Assembly: GCF_003672135.1 (NCBI RefSeq)
Contig: NC_039508.1
Coordinates: 1,364,001 to 1,428,000 of the forward strand
DNA from: Ooceraea biroi
Lineage: Eukaryota > Arthropoda > Insecta > Hymenoptera > Formicidae
Length of the DNA stretch: 64,000 nt
Direction of reading: 5' to 3'
Shown here: piece after piece, positions 13,184 to 25,408 of the stretch
Layout of the letters: each line of letters starts with the position of its first letter
Numbering within the stretch: the first letter of the stretch is position 1
The notes under the pieces: model-generated
Seen by the model: only the letters and a program-made list of their open reading frames with translations
Databases searched by the model: none
What the model was told of the DNA's origin: nothing
Made by a program: the position numbers and the translations under genes

Positions 13184-15748
13184 AAGTTGTAAACTACAAA
13201 GGCATCTACAGTACATATATATAAAACCGTACATATATATATAAAACTGTGAATAAATGGCCTATACTTGTACACATTCCACATCTAAGTTTAACATGCA
13301 AAATATCCCAGAGCAAGATATTTTTTTACTAGATCTGGAATGCTTTGTGCACGTAGTACTTTTACAGTTAACACATCAGTTTTATATACTTTTGTATAAA
13401 AAAAAGAAACGTGTACATCGAAAATAAAATATAAAATATGTGTATCCGCTTGGTTTTTCTCTCACGATATATATGTATGTATACTTACTCGCGAATGCTT
13501 GCGTGTCTAACTTACAGGGAGGGTTGCGCACGACTAACTCGCGCAACTAGTTAAAATTCTTAAAAATTTCCTCTTCCTCGAAAGACCAATTAAATTCTTA
13601 AGACGTACGAAGAGCATCCGTTCAAACTTAATATTATGTAATGCAACGTATATCCGATAGTACTGAAATCAGTCTATAAGAAGCTCGTGCCGTAAAGTGT
13701 GATCGATTAAATAAACAATCACGTTTGACAAAAGGAATTTTCATGTCACGGTGTAATATAACGAAATAAAAAACGATGTCGTAGTAGAAAGTCACCAGTC
13801 GATAGTAAATTGTGAAAAAATAGGCAGATAAGCAGGCAGGGTGGCGGGCAGTAGTGGGCGCAAATCGTTTAATCTCAATTTCCAATTCCATATCATTTAC
13901 ACAGTAGAGGTAATATACACATCATTACCACTATTTTATCACTTTCTTATTTACGAGCTTCTGGAACGACGAAAGCAGACGCTCGAACGTGTCTCTTTCC
14001 AAATGCAGCACTGTTTCCGCACGTAATATCACAAAAACGAAGCGTGGAAGATGTATCGTGATATATCGATAACGATATATCGCAGACGGGAATTTTTTAG
14101 TCCCCGCTATAGATTTTGATCTCGTCGTTTGTGCGTCGAAATTGCTTGCAGGAGAACTGCTTTATTTTTATTTTTTTTTTTTCGTGCACTTGCACGGTTA
14201 AGTTAATCATTAGATGCGAGCAGCAGTTTGCATTTGGCTAGTGTTGGCGCGTGAATCCCTATCTCCTTCCCGATTTCATATAAAATCGTTACTATTCATA
14301 GAATAAGCGAGCACACACGTGTTTCTATCTAAATACGCGAGAATGATATTCACAAGATCATGGACCGTCGTATTGCAGTCTTGAAAACTTATCGGAAAGT
14401 AAATTGAAAACGGTGGAAGCTAAAGTAAATCATCAAAAATATTTTATAAAATATTAAATTTGTAACAGTTAAGAGAGAGAGAGAAAGAGAGAGAGTCTAT
14501 ATGCGTACGTATTATAAGCGTGTAACGTAAGATGCACGTAAATAAAGCACGATATAATTATAAGTCACATCAGAGAAACCATTCTGAAAATTCCGCACTT
14601 TCAACAAGTGTATAAAACAAGAAAAATAGGTTCGAAAAACGTAAAAACCAATCTAAACCTCATCTAAAAAATAATGTGATGATTTTGTAAATAGCGTTAC
14701 AGTTCCTATGGATTACAGCCCTATGTTAATTACTCCTTCAAATACTAATCGTTCGAAATAATTCTTGCGATTTTTTTATATTTTTTTTTCTCATCCCATT
14801 TTTTCGTTTCGCGTGAGGGTGCACTTGGGGAGACTTTTGAGTCTGTTAATCATAGAAAGTGTTCCCTGGCAGCGACCACAGGTTCTGTGGATGTGGTACG
14901 ATGCAAGGGAAACATTGCACAGCGCAAACTGCAATGGTAGTTCTTGTTTATATACAGGTCGCTGTGTAGATTGGACAGAAATGAAGTCGTCGAGGCGGGT
15001 GGCTGTTCGGCCCGCAGTTCAGATTGGCAAGACGCAGCGTAGTTCTTTTATGTGCATTCACGTAGATGACGATGACTGTGAACATGGAAGTGCAAAACAG
15101 GATGTCACATTACTTTTGGGCCCTTTTTAACTCCCATCGCTTGAGAGCCGATATCAATAACTCGATATTCTCGTGCATGCAAATCGTAAATGAGAATTCG
15201 CCGTAGTTTAACGATATTGAGCTCTCACGCATCTAAAGTTTCTTTTTTTATTTTTACGTATGTTCGTTTTCGTGCCATGTAAATTTGCCACGTAATAAGG
15301 CTTAAATCGATATTACATCCGCGGGTTTCTGTAGATTACGTTATTAAGCTTTTCTCGAGCTAGAGAAATCCTTTATACATTTATTCACATCTCCATGTCG
15401 TCTGTCTTTGATACACTTTCATGTATCACAACTGTCAATATTCTTAAACTCTATTCTTTCGTCGTAAGTACCGTCTTTAAAACACCTTTTCCTTGGAGAT
15501 CTCTCAAAATGATACGAATTTTCAAACGTGAAACTCAAACTCAACTCGGCGAGAGTATAAAAATGATACTAGTAGAACTGTCTCATACTCTTGTAAGAGG
15601 TCTTTCAACAGAATTATAAAAATTTAAAAATTTCGACTCTGATCTGATATTCTTTCCGTTCTCTACGTAGGATAAATTATTACGAGCTAGTAATCCCACT
15701 AGTAATCATGTACCGGATTTTAAAATCATTTAGATGATATAGGTATCG
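13184..15748. other. 3' flanks of zw10 and Rsf1 (convergent genes)
   Basis: zw10 (plus) and Rsf1 (minus) end towards each other here. The stretch is AT-rich with several polyadenylation-like hexamers on both strands, so it probably holds the 3' UTRs of both genes. A GA-rich microsatellite lies near 14472-14495 and a T-run at 14163-14181. The 121-codon frame at 14765-15130 shows no recognisable domain and is probably chance within the Rsf1 3' UTR. Confidence 0.5.
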
Positions 15749-16339
15749 TCAATACCTGCCACGGCCAGCGGGAGAGCGGCTTCGATACCTCGCTGTGCTC
15801 GTATCCTTCCCGGTATAGTAGTCGGCGCCGGTGTCTCCACCACTACCGTAGACATCCTGCGTATATCCATCTCGCGTAACATACCCGCCGCTGCGATTGA
15901 ACATATAGTCTTCTCCGTAACGACCTCTGCCCCTACTTCCACCACCCCTGCCTGCATAATAGCTGCCTCCGTAATCTGCGTAAGTACTGCCCCTGTAACC
16001 CACGGTGGTACCGCCCCGGCTGCCGAATTCCCTACCACCAACCCCGCGACCACCTCTGAAACCACCCGCACCGCCACCTCTGCCCCCGCCGCGACCTCTA
16101 CCCCGTGAAATCTCCACTCTCAATTTTGCACCCATAATCTCCATGCCGTTCATGTTGCAGCACGCTAGTTCGGCATCGTTCATATTGAAGAACTCGATGA
16201 ATGCGAAACCCGGCGGATTGAAGGCAACCCAGACCTTGTTCAGCTTGCCGTATTTCTCAAACTCCATCTGCAGGTCTTCCTTTTTGATGCTCTCGTTCAA
16301 CCCACCCACGTAAACACGCGTATATCCTTCCGGCGTCAT
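15749..16339 (-). CDS. Rsf1: RNA-binding splicing factor, Rsf1-like (RRM + RGG)
   Basis: A 196-aa SR-like protein. One RRM spans about residues 7-78, with RNP2 (RVYVGGL) and RNP1 (GFAFIEF). The stretch KYGKLNKVWVAFNPPGFAFI closely fits insect Rsf1 and the SRSF3/7 group. A Gly-Arg-rich part follows (RGRGRGGGRGGG at about 82-93, then Gly/Tyr/Ser repeats), ending in a short RSRSPAGRGRY tail rather than a long RS domain. That is typical of Rsf1, which in Drosophila antagonises SR proteins by binding them. The coding part is one exon; an acceptor (TTCTTTAG|GAGCAAG) seven bases before the ATG shows that at least one noncoding 5' exon lies upstream, probably in the CpG-rich stretch at 16.9-17.5 kb. 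It is head to head with fuzzy. Confidence 0.9.
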   Translation of the reverse strand: MTPEGYTRVYVGGLNESIKKEDLQMEFEKYGKLNKVWVAFNPPGFAFIEFFNMNDAELACCNMNGMEIMGAKLRVEISRGRGRGGGRGGGAGGFRGGRGVGGREFGSRGGTTVGYRGSTYADYGGSYYAGRGGGSRGRGRYGEDYMFNRSGGYVTRDGYTQDVYGSGGDTGADYYTGKDTSTARYRSRSPAGRGRY

Positions 16340-17955
16340 CTTGCTCCTAAAGAAGAAACAAATTAATTATAATATCAAAATATAGAAGGAAGACTTCTCA
16401 GAAGCCAACTTTTGAAATTATTATTGAGATCAATAAATCTCAGTTAATTAATTATAATTTTTATAATACACCTTTTAATACTATCGATATCGTTATTAAC
16501 AATGGTAAAGTAACATCCTTGAAATGGCACAAACAAATTTCATTTTTACATCAAAGAAAGTTTGCTGCAATTCCTATAAACGTTATGAAGATAATGACAG
16601 ATTATCTTGCACAATTACATTTCTAACATTTATTCATCATAAAACCTCAGGAAGATTTCTTTGTCTAACACAGTACACAACGTACGATAAATTTTCTATT
16701 TATAGCTGCAGATGCTCCAAGTTTTATTCCATGGAGTAGATGTACTTGCAAAATTCCATATCCGCAGAGGAATTACGTGAAGCGATCGCGAGTTTTACCT
16801 CGCGCAGGCGAGAAAAACACTTATGCAGTGTCAGCCGAGATATGACAAATCGTCGCGCAGAAAACAACGCTATGGCGGTATTTTCACCCTCGGGCGATGT
16901 AAATACAGCGTTAGCTGCGGAACTGGCGTCCCTACCATCATTCCGACGCCGTTCAGCTCGCGAAGCGGGTTCGACACTCGACCGAGGCGTCCGAAGCGTA
17001 GCGCGAAACGTCCGCGGCGAGATTATTCAGCGGACGCGTACACGGCGGGGATAAACAGCGCGGTTTACGCGCCAATGGGTTCGAAAACGGTTTTCCGTCA
17101 TCGCAATACTCACTCGTTCGTCACTGCTCTCGGACGGTTCTCTCGCGGCTCGTCACTGATCGGCGTTGGTCGCTGGAACGTGGCGGCGCGAATACGGAGG
17201 AAAAACCGCTCGCGCGATGCGACGTTTCGGTCGACGGGACGTGTACCGTCGCGCAATCAATAGGAGCGAATCAACTGGGGTTCACACCATCGCTCCTAGT
17301 CGCGTCTCCAACCCAGACGCCAACCCTTTCCTCATCGTACATGACGACGAGACTACTGAGAGCGGAGAGTGTGGCCCACGGCGCGTGCTAACTGCATCGT
17401 TGCATGTGGCGACCTTCAGACGCATCCTGATTCGCAACCGCGTGAAGCATCACCGGCCGATGACCAATCGCAAGCCTGGAACAGGAGATTCTATACTGTT
17501 ACGTTTTCGTACGTGATACGTATAACTAGAAATTTATGTATCATGACTATTGATTAAGGAGCAGTCCACTTGACCCTACGAATGCTTCGCGATACTTTTT
17601 AACCTTCTTTTAATTTGAAAGAAGAAAAGGAATAGGAAGTGTTTTGAAGCATTTAGCGCTAAGCGGATCGTATTCGAAGAAATTTAAGTCTGGTTATTGA
17701 ATAATTTGATATCGTGGAAATATCTTTTTCTTTAATTTCTCCAATTGTGTCAAACACAGCTGTTGAACTGTCAGCTACAGTTTGAAGTCATGTGTCACGA
17801 GAATTTTCTTGACGAGTATCTTTATTTATTTAGCGTCTCGCGACAGCTGCACAGTTAATCGAGCTGTAGATGGTTAATTTCGAAGTGCAGAATAATTTTG
17901 TCAAAATACTCGAAGCTGTTCGAGTTTCAGCTATAATAGTCGACCGTGAACGAGA
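16340..17955. promoter_or_regulatory. Shared upstream region of Rsf1 and fuzzy
   Basis: Rsf1 (minus) and fuzzy (plus) diverge from this 1.6-kb gap. The middle, about 16900-17480, is strongly CpG-rich, as is usual for hymenopteran housekeeping promoters, and gives long meaningless open frames in several frames. It probably contains the first noncoding exon of Rsf1 and the start sites of both genes. I see no obvious TATA box. Confidence 0.5.
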
Positions 17956-19561
17956 ATGTCGGCGCACGTTATGTGCTTGACATCTTCCGGCGGGATTCCT
18001 TTGTTCTCCCGTCAGAAGGGAGACAGTGATACAGTATGTAAACAAATAACAAGTACATCTTCCTAAAGCGCTGGTATCTTATCTCGCAATTAACAATTAC
18101 AGATGACGTTTTCCAAAATAGCGTCGCTCAATGGCGTTCACATGTTTCTCAAATCACAGGACATCGCCTTGCTCAATACTGATCTGCCGGATACAACAGT
18201 GGCATGGAAAGAATACGAACAATGTATCATCCTGATAGCGATGGCAAGCGGAGTGACAAAGTACGTGTTGGACAAGTTCCTGGACAGCACTTTCGGTGCG
18301 ATGGTCCTGTTCACGGGCATCGATGAGATAAGGAATACCAAGAATATAGAGAGGCTCAAGAAGGACATGCGTCTCTGCAGCCCTATCATCGACAGATTAA
18401 TGGACTGCTTGGACGTAGGGGACAGGATCTCCACGAAAACCGACATAGTCAACATGACGGAGTGCATCATATCTTCCGAGAACCATCTGCTTCAGGTACC
18501 TGAATTTGGTTGCACAGGTGCAGCGTGAAAAAATAAAAACGCGATACTCAATAGACACGTATTGAAGACTTGTTTGGAGGGATTTATGGAATGTCTGGAA
18601 TCAATGTACGGATGCGTCCTGGTGCACGGCTGCGTGGTGGCTGCCACGGAAGGCTGGTGGTCGCTGGACCCTCTGGAAAGGAAACTGTTGACAATAGCGA
18701 TCACCATGGACAGTATTTGCACTACGCGCGACATCCCCGTGTTCCTGCCTCGTAAAAGTCCGAACGTAAGTGTTCTCAAAGAGATATTTGACATCGTGAG
18801 GTAAAAATGTCCAACAGAAAAATCTGACTCAAACTTCATCTGCATGAAATAATTATACGAATTTAAACTTGGGACACACACGCGGCCTGTTTAGGTCGCT
18901 TTCAGATTGGTGTCGATAACTCTGATCAACCACGTTGAAGTGCTGGCATTATGTGGACCAAAACCGGAGCCGACTGAAATCGAGAGGTTCGCCGTGCAAT
19001 TCTGGAAGAGCAACATGGACGCGCTGTGCGCTTCCGAGCAGTGTTATCCGCGAAACCTGCCCGCATCAGTGTCCTTGGACAGCGAGACACTCGGGTAATC
19101 GGACGGAAAATTGCGCGACAAGCGTAATAATTTTAACGTCCTTAAACTATACAGCGCACTGTCGCTATAACAGCTTTTATGGATCTTTCAGATTTCTGCT
19201 GGCAAATTACAAGGTAGAAAAATTCGTGCTCGGCAGGAACTCGCAGTGCGCGAAGAACCGCGTGACAGGATCGCACAGATTGGACATCCTGCGTACGTTC
19301 TATCATCAGGCCGTCGAGACGTTCGCGCTGTCGGTCGATGGCGAGGACGGCAACGACGAGAGAGCGACTGCGAGCGACTGGAGGTTTACTGGGGCAAAGG
19401 AGACGTATTTGTGCTCCGAGTATCACAAGTGCCACGCCGTGAAGCATGGCGATCACATACTCTGCGTCTTGTACACGTCCGTGATACCTACTCACACCAT
19501 GAGACTAATTAGCCAGAAGATACTAAAAATGATGTTCAGCGACAAACAAGTGCATTGGTAG
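17956..19561 (+). CDS. fy: Planar cell polarity / ciliogenesis effector fuzzy homologue
   Basis: Fuzzy acts with inturned and fritz (CPLANE complex) to place actin prehairs and, in ciliated cells, to load ciliary cargo. Five exons, all in phase: 17956-18033, 18103-18495, 18568-18765, 18895-19094 and 19192-19561. They give 412 aa (human FUZ is 418). Hallmarks are HVMCLTSSGGIPLFSR at the start (longin-like fold), IASLNGVHMF, FGAMVLFTGIDEIRN, NIERLKKDM and VVAATEGWW. For exon 3 an AG at 18553-18554 would break phase; the AG at 18566-18567 keeps it and puts LLQ next to TCLEGF as in vertebrates, so I chose it. AATAAA at 19595 is a likely polyadenylation signal. Confidence 0.93.
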
Positions 19562-20207
19562 GCTACTCCCTTTTTTTACTTTTTTAATGTATGAAATAAA
19601 GAAAATATCGTTTTGCATCTGTAACGAGTCAGGTCTGCCCGTTTTATTAATTTTTTATTTACGCTCTTCTACATTTTCTGCGTTTGAAATAAGACAGGCA
19701 TATTTTTTACTCGACAAAGGAAGAGAAAAATGTGGAAAGTGCGAGTGAAAAAATGAACCTTTTACGAAATGCTTCGTCCTTTTATCTTTACGTACATATT
19801 ATTTTATCGCACTCGTGATATTTAAATTCCTAAGTTAAATGTGAGCTGCCGACGCGATTGTTTGTCCGCTTTTAGCTGCACTTCTTACACCTTCGGTCTC
19901 TTCTCTCTCTCCCTCCCATTTGTACACACACATCTGTTTCGCTTCAGCCTGAAGGTGCAGCTAGGACAAGTGGTTTTTGTCACAAACGGCAATCGCAGCA
20001 CGTGGCGCGTGCTGTATCCACGCGGTCCTTGGCGATAGTGAGAGAAAGTTGACTTGTTTCATCCTGATGGTCTCACGAGGAGATGGGTGTGCTTGCGTAA
20101 TGCCCGGCACGCAGCCCAAAAAAATCGATAAGGGAAGCGCAAGCTGGCGATGGCGCACGCGTCAAGCGTCACTGATGCGTGTCAGCTGTCCCGGTCGTAA
20201 CCGAAAC

Positions 20208-20209
<2 letters not shown>

Positions 20210-20238
<29 letters not shown>
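20210..20238. repeat. GA microsatellite
   Basis: A run of GA dinucleotides about 70 bases before the start codon of the PDCD2L gene, probably in its 5' UTR or core promoter. Confidence 0.9.
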
Positions 20239-20307
20239 TACGGGCATTCCTCGCATCCGCGTCCGAGGTCTTCCAATGCCGAGCTGCGATCCCGATCGGA
20301 TGGCTTA

Positions 20308-22449
20308 ATGGCTTGCGACAATCGCACGAAGGTGTATCTCGGTTACGAGGACGAGTACGTCACCGACAAGCATCGTTCCTCGCTCAACTTCACGACGAAC
20401 AAGATCGGCGGGCATCCGGTGAGCGCTTGCACCTAGTCGAAGCACGGAGACGTGTACTTTTCGCGGGAATTGTCGGTTTCCAATCTCCTGATTTTCAGTT
20501 TCCCATAAAATTAATCGTAAACGCAGTTTGCATGTTTAATTATAATGTTACGGAGAGAAAGAGAAAGGGAAATTTCTGGAAAGCAGTGACACATAAAATA
20601 TTCCATCATTATTGGAAGATGTTTTTTTTTTATTCCAATGTCTAGAATTTCAATTTCCATGATTTGAATTGATTAATTTTGGCAAGAAGTTTCGGAAGAA
20701 TCGTTCACACGTGTGTAATCGATACCAACAAAGTATTGTTTTAAAATGTAATAATAGATTTGCATGCATTATTTTTGATGTAATTAGTTTCCAATAATTA
20801 TGTGATGATTATATTATTATGTAATAATTAATAGTTAATGCATTTACCTAGATCTGTTACGGGAAGAACACGTTGTCGTCGCCACAATGCAGACTCTGCG
20901 GCTTGTATCAGCTCCTGGCGCTCCAGTTGTACGCGCCGTTAGATAATTCCAAGTTTCATCGGACGTTATACATATTCGCGTGCATCAATCCAAATTGCTG
21001 GAATCAAAATGAGAGCTGGACGTGCTTGAGAATACAATATTTAGAGGACGAGACCAAGATAAGCGTGCCAGAGTCTGGCAGCGTTAACGTACCATCCACG
21101 ACATCCTGGCTGGCGGACGCGGACGATTGGGGGGATAACGTGAACGACAATGCCTCCGAGCAAAATGGAAATAATATGCTGGGGAACGATCCCCTGCAAT
21201 TCCACTTTTCCTTGCACAAGGAGATAGACCAGGATATACGAGAAGAGCTGTCTGTGCTGCGCGTGGATGATCCAAATGCAAATAGGTTCGCGTTAAAATC
21301 GATTTTAGATGTATCAAATTGTGGCAACCGTTTGTTGTAAAAATCAAGCTAATTATTCGAAGTACGAAATTCGAAAAATAAATCATTTCTGTTTTCGACA
21401 ATCTCTCGCTGAGTGTTTTAAACACGATTTTGTAACGTTTTTGATTTATTGAAGCGTTGCCACGATTTTTCGGCTGTAATCAATATGAACAATTAATGTG
21501 ATTGTATTTTTTTCTATCTACCAGTCCAACCAGCATGGACTCCCCGATCAGCGGAGGCGCGGTGGGTCGCTTGGATTCTCCCCTAGCATCCGCGGAGATC
21601 GACGGGGACGAGAGCGAAGTCGTGTGCATCGACACTCCGACTCGGCCGCAATGCGATCTAGTTAGCTTACTGCACGAGGTAACGCCGTTGCCGCTGCAAA
21701 TCACGAGCGGGGAAACCAACTACTCGTTCGTCGAGATATTTCTCTCGGTCGACGAGGAGGATTGCGGTACAGACGTGTCTCAGCACGTTCGGGATCTGCT
21801 GGTCGAGTATCAGCACAGCAATCCGGAGGCGTCGCCCAAGTTCACGCCGGAATCTGGCAATCCCAAGACCATCGACACAGATCTGGAGAAGTACGAGAAA
21901 GGTGTTCCCAAGCACGGTGACGAAATGTTCCACAATTTCGTTTGCAGAATACAGAGGAACCCTGGACAGCTGCTACGGTAAAACTTTTGATCACGCGCTT
22001 TCTTAATATTTGTTCTTAATATATTCTTAGCCTTGCAGTAGTTCTTAATTAATTTTTTTTTATTAATGATAATGAATATAATATTAAAGTATTTATCCAT
22101 CACCTTTCAGGTAATTGTCTAACTTTCGCGTCATACATTCAAGATACCTGTATCACCGTCCTCAATTTTCAGGTATTCGAGGGACAATTCCGCACCGTTA
22201 CTATTGTATCCGCTGAGCGGTTGTATCGGCAAATGTCGGCACTGCGGCGACGAGATGACTTTCGAGCTGCAAGTACTACCGACGATCATACCGAAGTTAA
22301 TACTGAATCCGCGAAACGAGCAGCGGAACTCGGCGCCGTTCCAGATCGAGTTCGGCACCGTTTTGATATACACCTGCGTGAGGAGCTGTTGGTCGGCGAC
22401 CGACTCGTATCGGGAGGAGCATATCGTTGTTCAAGCGGAAAGACTATAG
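20308..22449 (+). CDS. trus: Programmed cell death 2-like protein (PDCD2L / trus)
   Basis: PDCD2-family proteins are chaperones of the ribosomal protein uS5 (RpS2) and help 40S assembly and export; the Drosophila PDCD2L is called trus. Four exons, all in phase: 20308-20418, 20852-21285, 21525-21977 and 22173-22449; 424 aa. The N-terminal TYPP-type start (VYLGYEDEYVTD, NKIGGHP) is followed by Cys pairs CRLCG and CINPNCW. An acidic middle comes next, with a family-typical HKFTPESGNPKTID-like run reading PKFTPESGNPKTID. The C-terminal domain has GKCRHCGDEM, LPTIIPKL and YTCVRSCW. The ATG at 20308 is the first that gives the conserved start. The gene ends tail to tail with the ACAD gene. Confidence 0.93.
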
Positions 22450-23025
22450 TCGCGAGGTACCAACGATAAGGGAATTATACGAGTGAAGCCAAGGTTCTTC
22501 CAGTGATCCTACATAGAGTTTCGTATTTAAGCGTTTAGGACGAGACTAGTCATATTACGTCTTTAGGGAAATACCGTCCACCTCTTCGTGTGTACATCAG
22601 AAATCCCGAGTAGATCGACGTAGCAAAAAAGAGGGAGCGTCGTTGCGAGCATGTATTCTCCGGCTGCGTGACATGTGATTCGCGAAACGGGAGTCTAGGG
22701 ATGCCCGACGTAAAAGGGAATCCGGTTAAGAGCATTTATTTTACTTTTCAACTTTTAGCACGTAAGATACAACTGTACAATTGCTACTGAGACGTATAAA
22801 TACAGAAACTTTGGTGGAACGCAACTGCGTGCATTTCCTGTTCCCAAAATTATACATACTACGTAACTTTACGCTGTAAACACTCGCGATGAAGACGATC
22901 GCTACGAAGTAGAAACATAGGAGAAGATAATTTACAGATACGACGTTTCGTGTCTTATAGCCCGACTTCAAGGTTGCTCGCGCGATTTAAATACACTGGC
23001 GACGTTGGAGAATTCGACAAGCGAT
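22450..23025. other. 3' flanks of PDCD2L and the ACAD-like gene
   Basis: A short convergent gap. TTTATT at 22735-22740 reads AATAAA on the minus strand and may be the polyadenylation signal of the ACAD-like gene. Nothing else is recognised. Confidence 0.5.
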
Positions 23026-24912
23026 TCAATAACTTCTATCTAAGGGATGTTCGGCAAAGTAATCCTTCTTGTTGAACATGAGTTCAGCAATCTTTTTATG
23101 GAACCTGTCGCCGTTGTTAAATTGTGTCGACTGTATCTCCTCCGCGAGAACCTTGATCCTGTCCAGGGTGAGGATCGCGATGCTGCCAGCCGCTTGCTGA
23201 TCCATCTCCGCGTTCCTCAAGCCGATGCAGTACGCTCTGGAAGCGCGCGAGAACACAGCTATCAGCACGAACGTTCTCGTTGCCAGTTCGCTCAATCTGC
23301 GCACGTCCATTTGTCGATTGGTCACTTCCTTGCCATGCTCCTTCAACAAGACCCACGTGCAGGTTTGCAACCTCGCCAGGCACTTCTCCAGCAATTCGGA
23401 CCCCATCGACAAGGACGGATGCATGTGATCGCCGAGATCTAGCTTCAATTGTTCATCCTTACCAAAGAGCCATCTTAGAATATGATCAGGATGATACATG
23501 GGATTTCGTAGTTTAAATATGTGCTCGCGCAGGTACTTGCCGGAGTGCTGCAGACCCAGCAGACCTATATACGTGTTCGACTCGAGATTGTAACTGTCGA
23601 ACAGTGTATAGGACAATGCGTCCTCGAGGATCTCCATGTACGGGTTCTCTCTGAGGTAACTGTGCGCCCCAATAATCTGCAGACCCTCGTAAATACGCGC
23701 GACGCACTCGCTCGCGCAGTACGTCTCCACCATGGCATTCTCGAGCGCGCAATCCTGATTCTCGTGCAAGTCCATCATACCAGTGGTCATATACAGCGCA
23801 CTCTCCATGCCGTACAACGTGCTCGCCGTTTTACCTATCACCTCTTGGATGCCTTCGTACTCGTGTAGATCCCTGTTCAGGTGCTTCCTCTGCAATATGT
23901 ACTTCAGCAGCAGCTTCGTGAAGTTCCTCAGCGTGCCGATCGCCTGCGGCGCGATGTGCCTGTTTCCAGGAGCGAGGAAGTCCACCAGAACCTTCATTAC
24001 GGATGTCGCGTTCTCCATAACATTCTCCTTGGGCACCTTCGTGTCCTTGAAAGTAATCGTGGATATGTGATTGTGCGGCCGGCGACCGACCAAGCTGTTG
24101 ACACTCTCACATGTGATCCCACTGAAGTTTCGCTCCACCAGGAACACGGAGAAAGTACTGTGCTTCGGATTGACGAAAGGATGATGATTGCACTGGCCGA
24201 AGACTATAAACAAGTTTGAATCTTGCCCGTTGGCCACGAGGGCCTTCTCGCCGTTCAGTACCCAGTACTCGCTGCACTCTGACAGCATTGCCATGGTGTT
24301 GATGTTGTCCGTATTGATTGCACCGTCCGGTTCGGTGAAGCATACCGTAGGCACACATTCCCCGGTCGCTATCTTTGGCAGGTACTTGGCCTTCTGGTCG
24401 GCTGTGGCCATGTTGTACATAACGTTGAGAGGTGCAATGTGATTGTTGACCATATAGGAGCCCAACCAGGGAAGAGCGCTCAGCACTTCCACCACCTTAG
24501 CCTGTTCACTATGATTCAGTCGCAGACCCAGATGTTGCTCCTCCACGTTCGACCGGAAGACGCCCAGGTCCCTCAGATGAGAGAGAACTTCATTCTTGTT
24601 GACATTCTGCGGATCCTTCAGGTTGTCCGACACGTACCTCTCAATGGATTGCAGCCATTCGTAGAACCGTGTATGCCTGTCCTTGCTTTGGGGCTCGGGA
24701 AAATACAAGATCTCCTTGTCGAACGGGCCAAGAAATATATTCTTCATGAACGGTTCCCGTTGCGGGCCTTTCTTCGAAGCTACCGGCAGCCGCATGTCGA
24801 GGTTAATCGTCTCTAGATTGACCTCCTGACTCATGCTCTGTGTGAGTCGAACGGATGCATAATTACACGGAGCTTGCCACAGTCTTTTGCAGAAACACCG
24901 GCGTGCCAACAT
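23026..24912 (-). CDS. Egm: ACAD9/VLCAD-like protein, probable complex I assembly factor Egm (Enigma)
   Basis: A single 628-codon exon without introns, the length of ACAD9/VLCAD-type acyl-CoA dehydrogenases with their extra C-terminal domain. The start chosen is the ATG at 24912: it opens a mitochondrial-type leader (MLARRCFCKRLWQ, Arg/Lys, no acid), and the open frame upstream has no better ATG. ACAD landmarks are FTEPDGAINTDNI (flavin/substrate loop), WVLNGEKALVANG and GLQIIGAHSYLRENPYMEIL. The catalytic Glu of VLCAD lies in a FEGTND motif; here the aligned stretch is LFDSYNLES (about residue 439), so the base is Asp or missing and the flanking Gly-Thr-Asn is lost. That fits Egm, a divergent insect paralogue linked to complex I assembly, better than a working dehydrogenase. 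A diverged VLCAD remains possible. Confidence 0.82.
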   Translation of the reverse strand: MLARRCFCKRLWQAPCNYASVRLTQSMSQEVNLETINLDMRLPVASKKGPQREPFMKNIFLGPFDKEILYFPEPQSKDRHTRFYEWLQSIERYVSDNLKDPQNVNKNEVLSHLRDLGVFRSNVEEQHLGLRLNHSEQAKVVEVLSALPWLGSYMVNNHIAPLNVMYNMATADQKAKYLPKIATGECVPTVCFTEPDGAINTDNINTMAMLSECSEYWVLNGEKALVANGQDSNLFIVFGQCNHHPFVNPKHSTFSVFLVERNFSGITCESVNSLVGRRPHNHISTITFKDTKVPKENVMENATSVMKVLVDFLAPGNRHIAPQAIGTLRNFTKLLLKYILQRKHLNRDLHEYEGIQEVIGKTASTLYGMESALYMTTGMMDLHENQDCALENAMVETYCASECVARIYEGLQIIGAHSYLRENPYMEILEDALSYTLFDSYNLESNTYIGLLGLQHSGKYLREHIFKLRNPMYHPDHILRWLFGKDEQLKLDLGDHMHPSLSMGSELLEKCLARLQTCTWVLLKEHGKEVTNRQMDVRRLSELATRTFVLIAVFSRASRAYCIGLRNAEMDQQAAGSIAILTLDRIKVLAEEIQSTQFNNGDRFHKKIAELMFNKKDYFAEHPLDRSY

Positions 24913-25247
24913 CGCTGTTGCGTCTAGGTTAACCTCTTTGCGCAATCTTCTCGAAACGCAGAGAATGCCTACACGCCGTTCACGCGAGCAGACATGAGAT
25001 TTGTATATATTTACTCACGTTCTCTGCACTTTTTAGCTTTTTACTCTTTTTTTTTCTATCAAGGCACGAATACGTGTATCCTATTTTAAGAGCAAAAAGT
25101 GCAGTTGAATCGAGAAACTCTACGAGCAAGTATACACGTAGCAAGTTACTAGATGGTGAAGTTTGAGTTCCAAACTTGTTTCGCTTCTGGCGACCTCTCG
25201 TTTCTCTTTCCATAAAGTCTGTGACATATGTGCAATGCATTTTTGTT

Positions 25248-25408
25248 TTAAGGGTCGGCTATCTAAGTTGTCGTCTTGGTTTTATGACGTCAGAGGCGGA
25301 GAGCGATCCGAACGATAGGAAAATTTGAAAAATAAAGATGCAAGAATTTTACACCGCATCATTCCTTGCCTCTGACATCACGAAACCAAAATAGGTTAGA
25401 GTATTTAA
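25248..25408. mobile_element. Miniature element with TTAA ends (family A)
   Basis: Starts TTAAGGGTCGGCTATC and ends in TTAA at 25405-25408. The two halves are imperfect inverted copies meeting around GCCTCTGACATCA / TGACGTCAGAGGC. The inner part (CAAGAATTTT...CATTCCTTGCCT) is found inverted in the larger element at 38280-38716. TTAA duplications are typical of piggyBac-type elements. Confidence 0.65.

Noticed and set aside
14765..15130. 121-codon frame with several Cys and an Asp run
   Set aside because: No recognisable domain, no splice context, and it lies in the probable 3' UTR of Rsf1.
16740..17557. Open frames up to 146 codons upstream of fuzzy
   Set aside because: Same CpG-rich effect, several frames open at once, no conserved motif; treated as promoter or UTR sequence.
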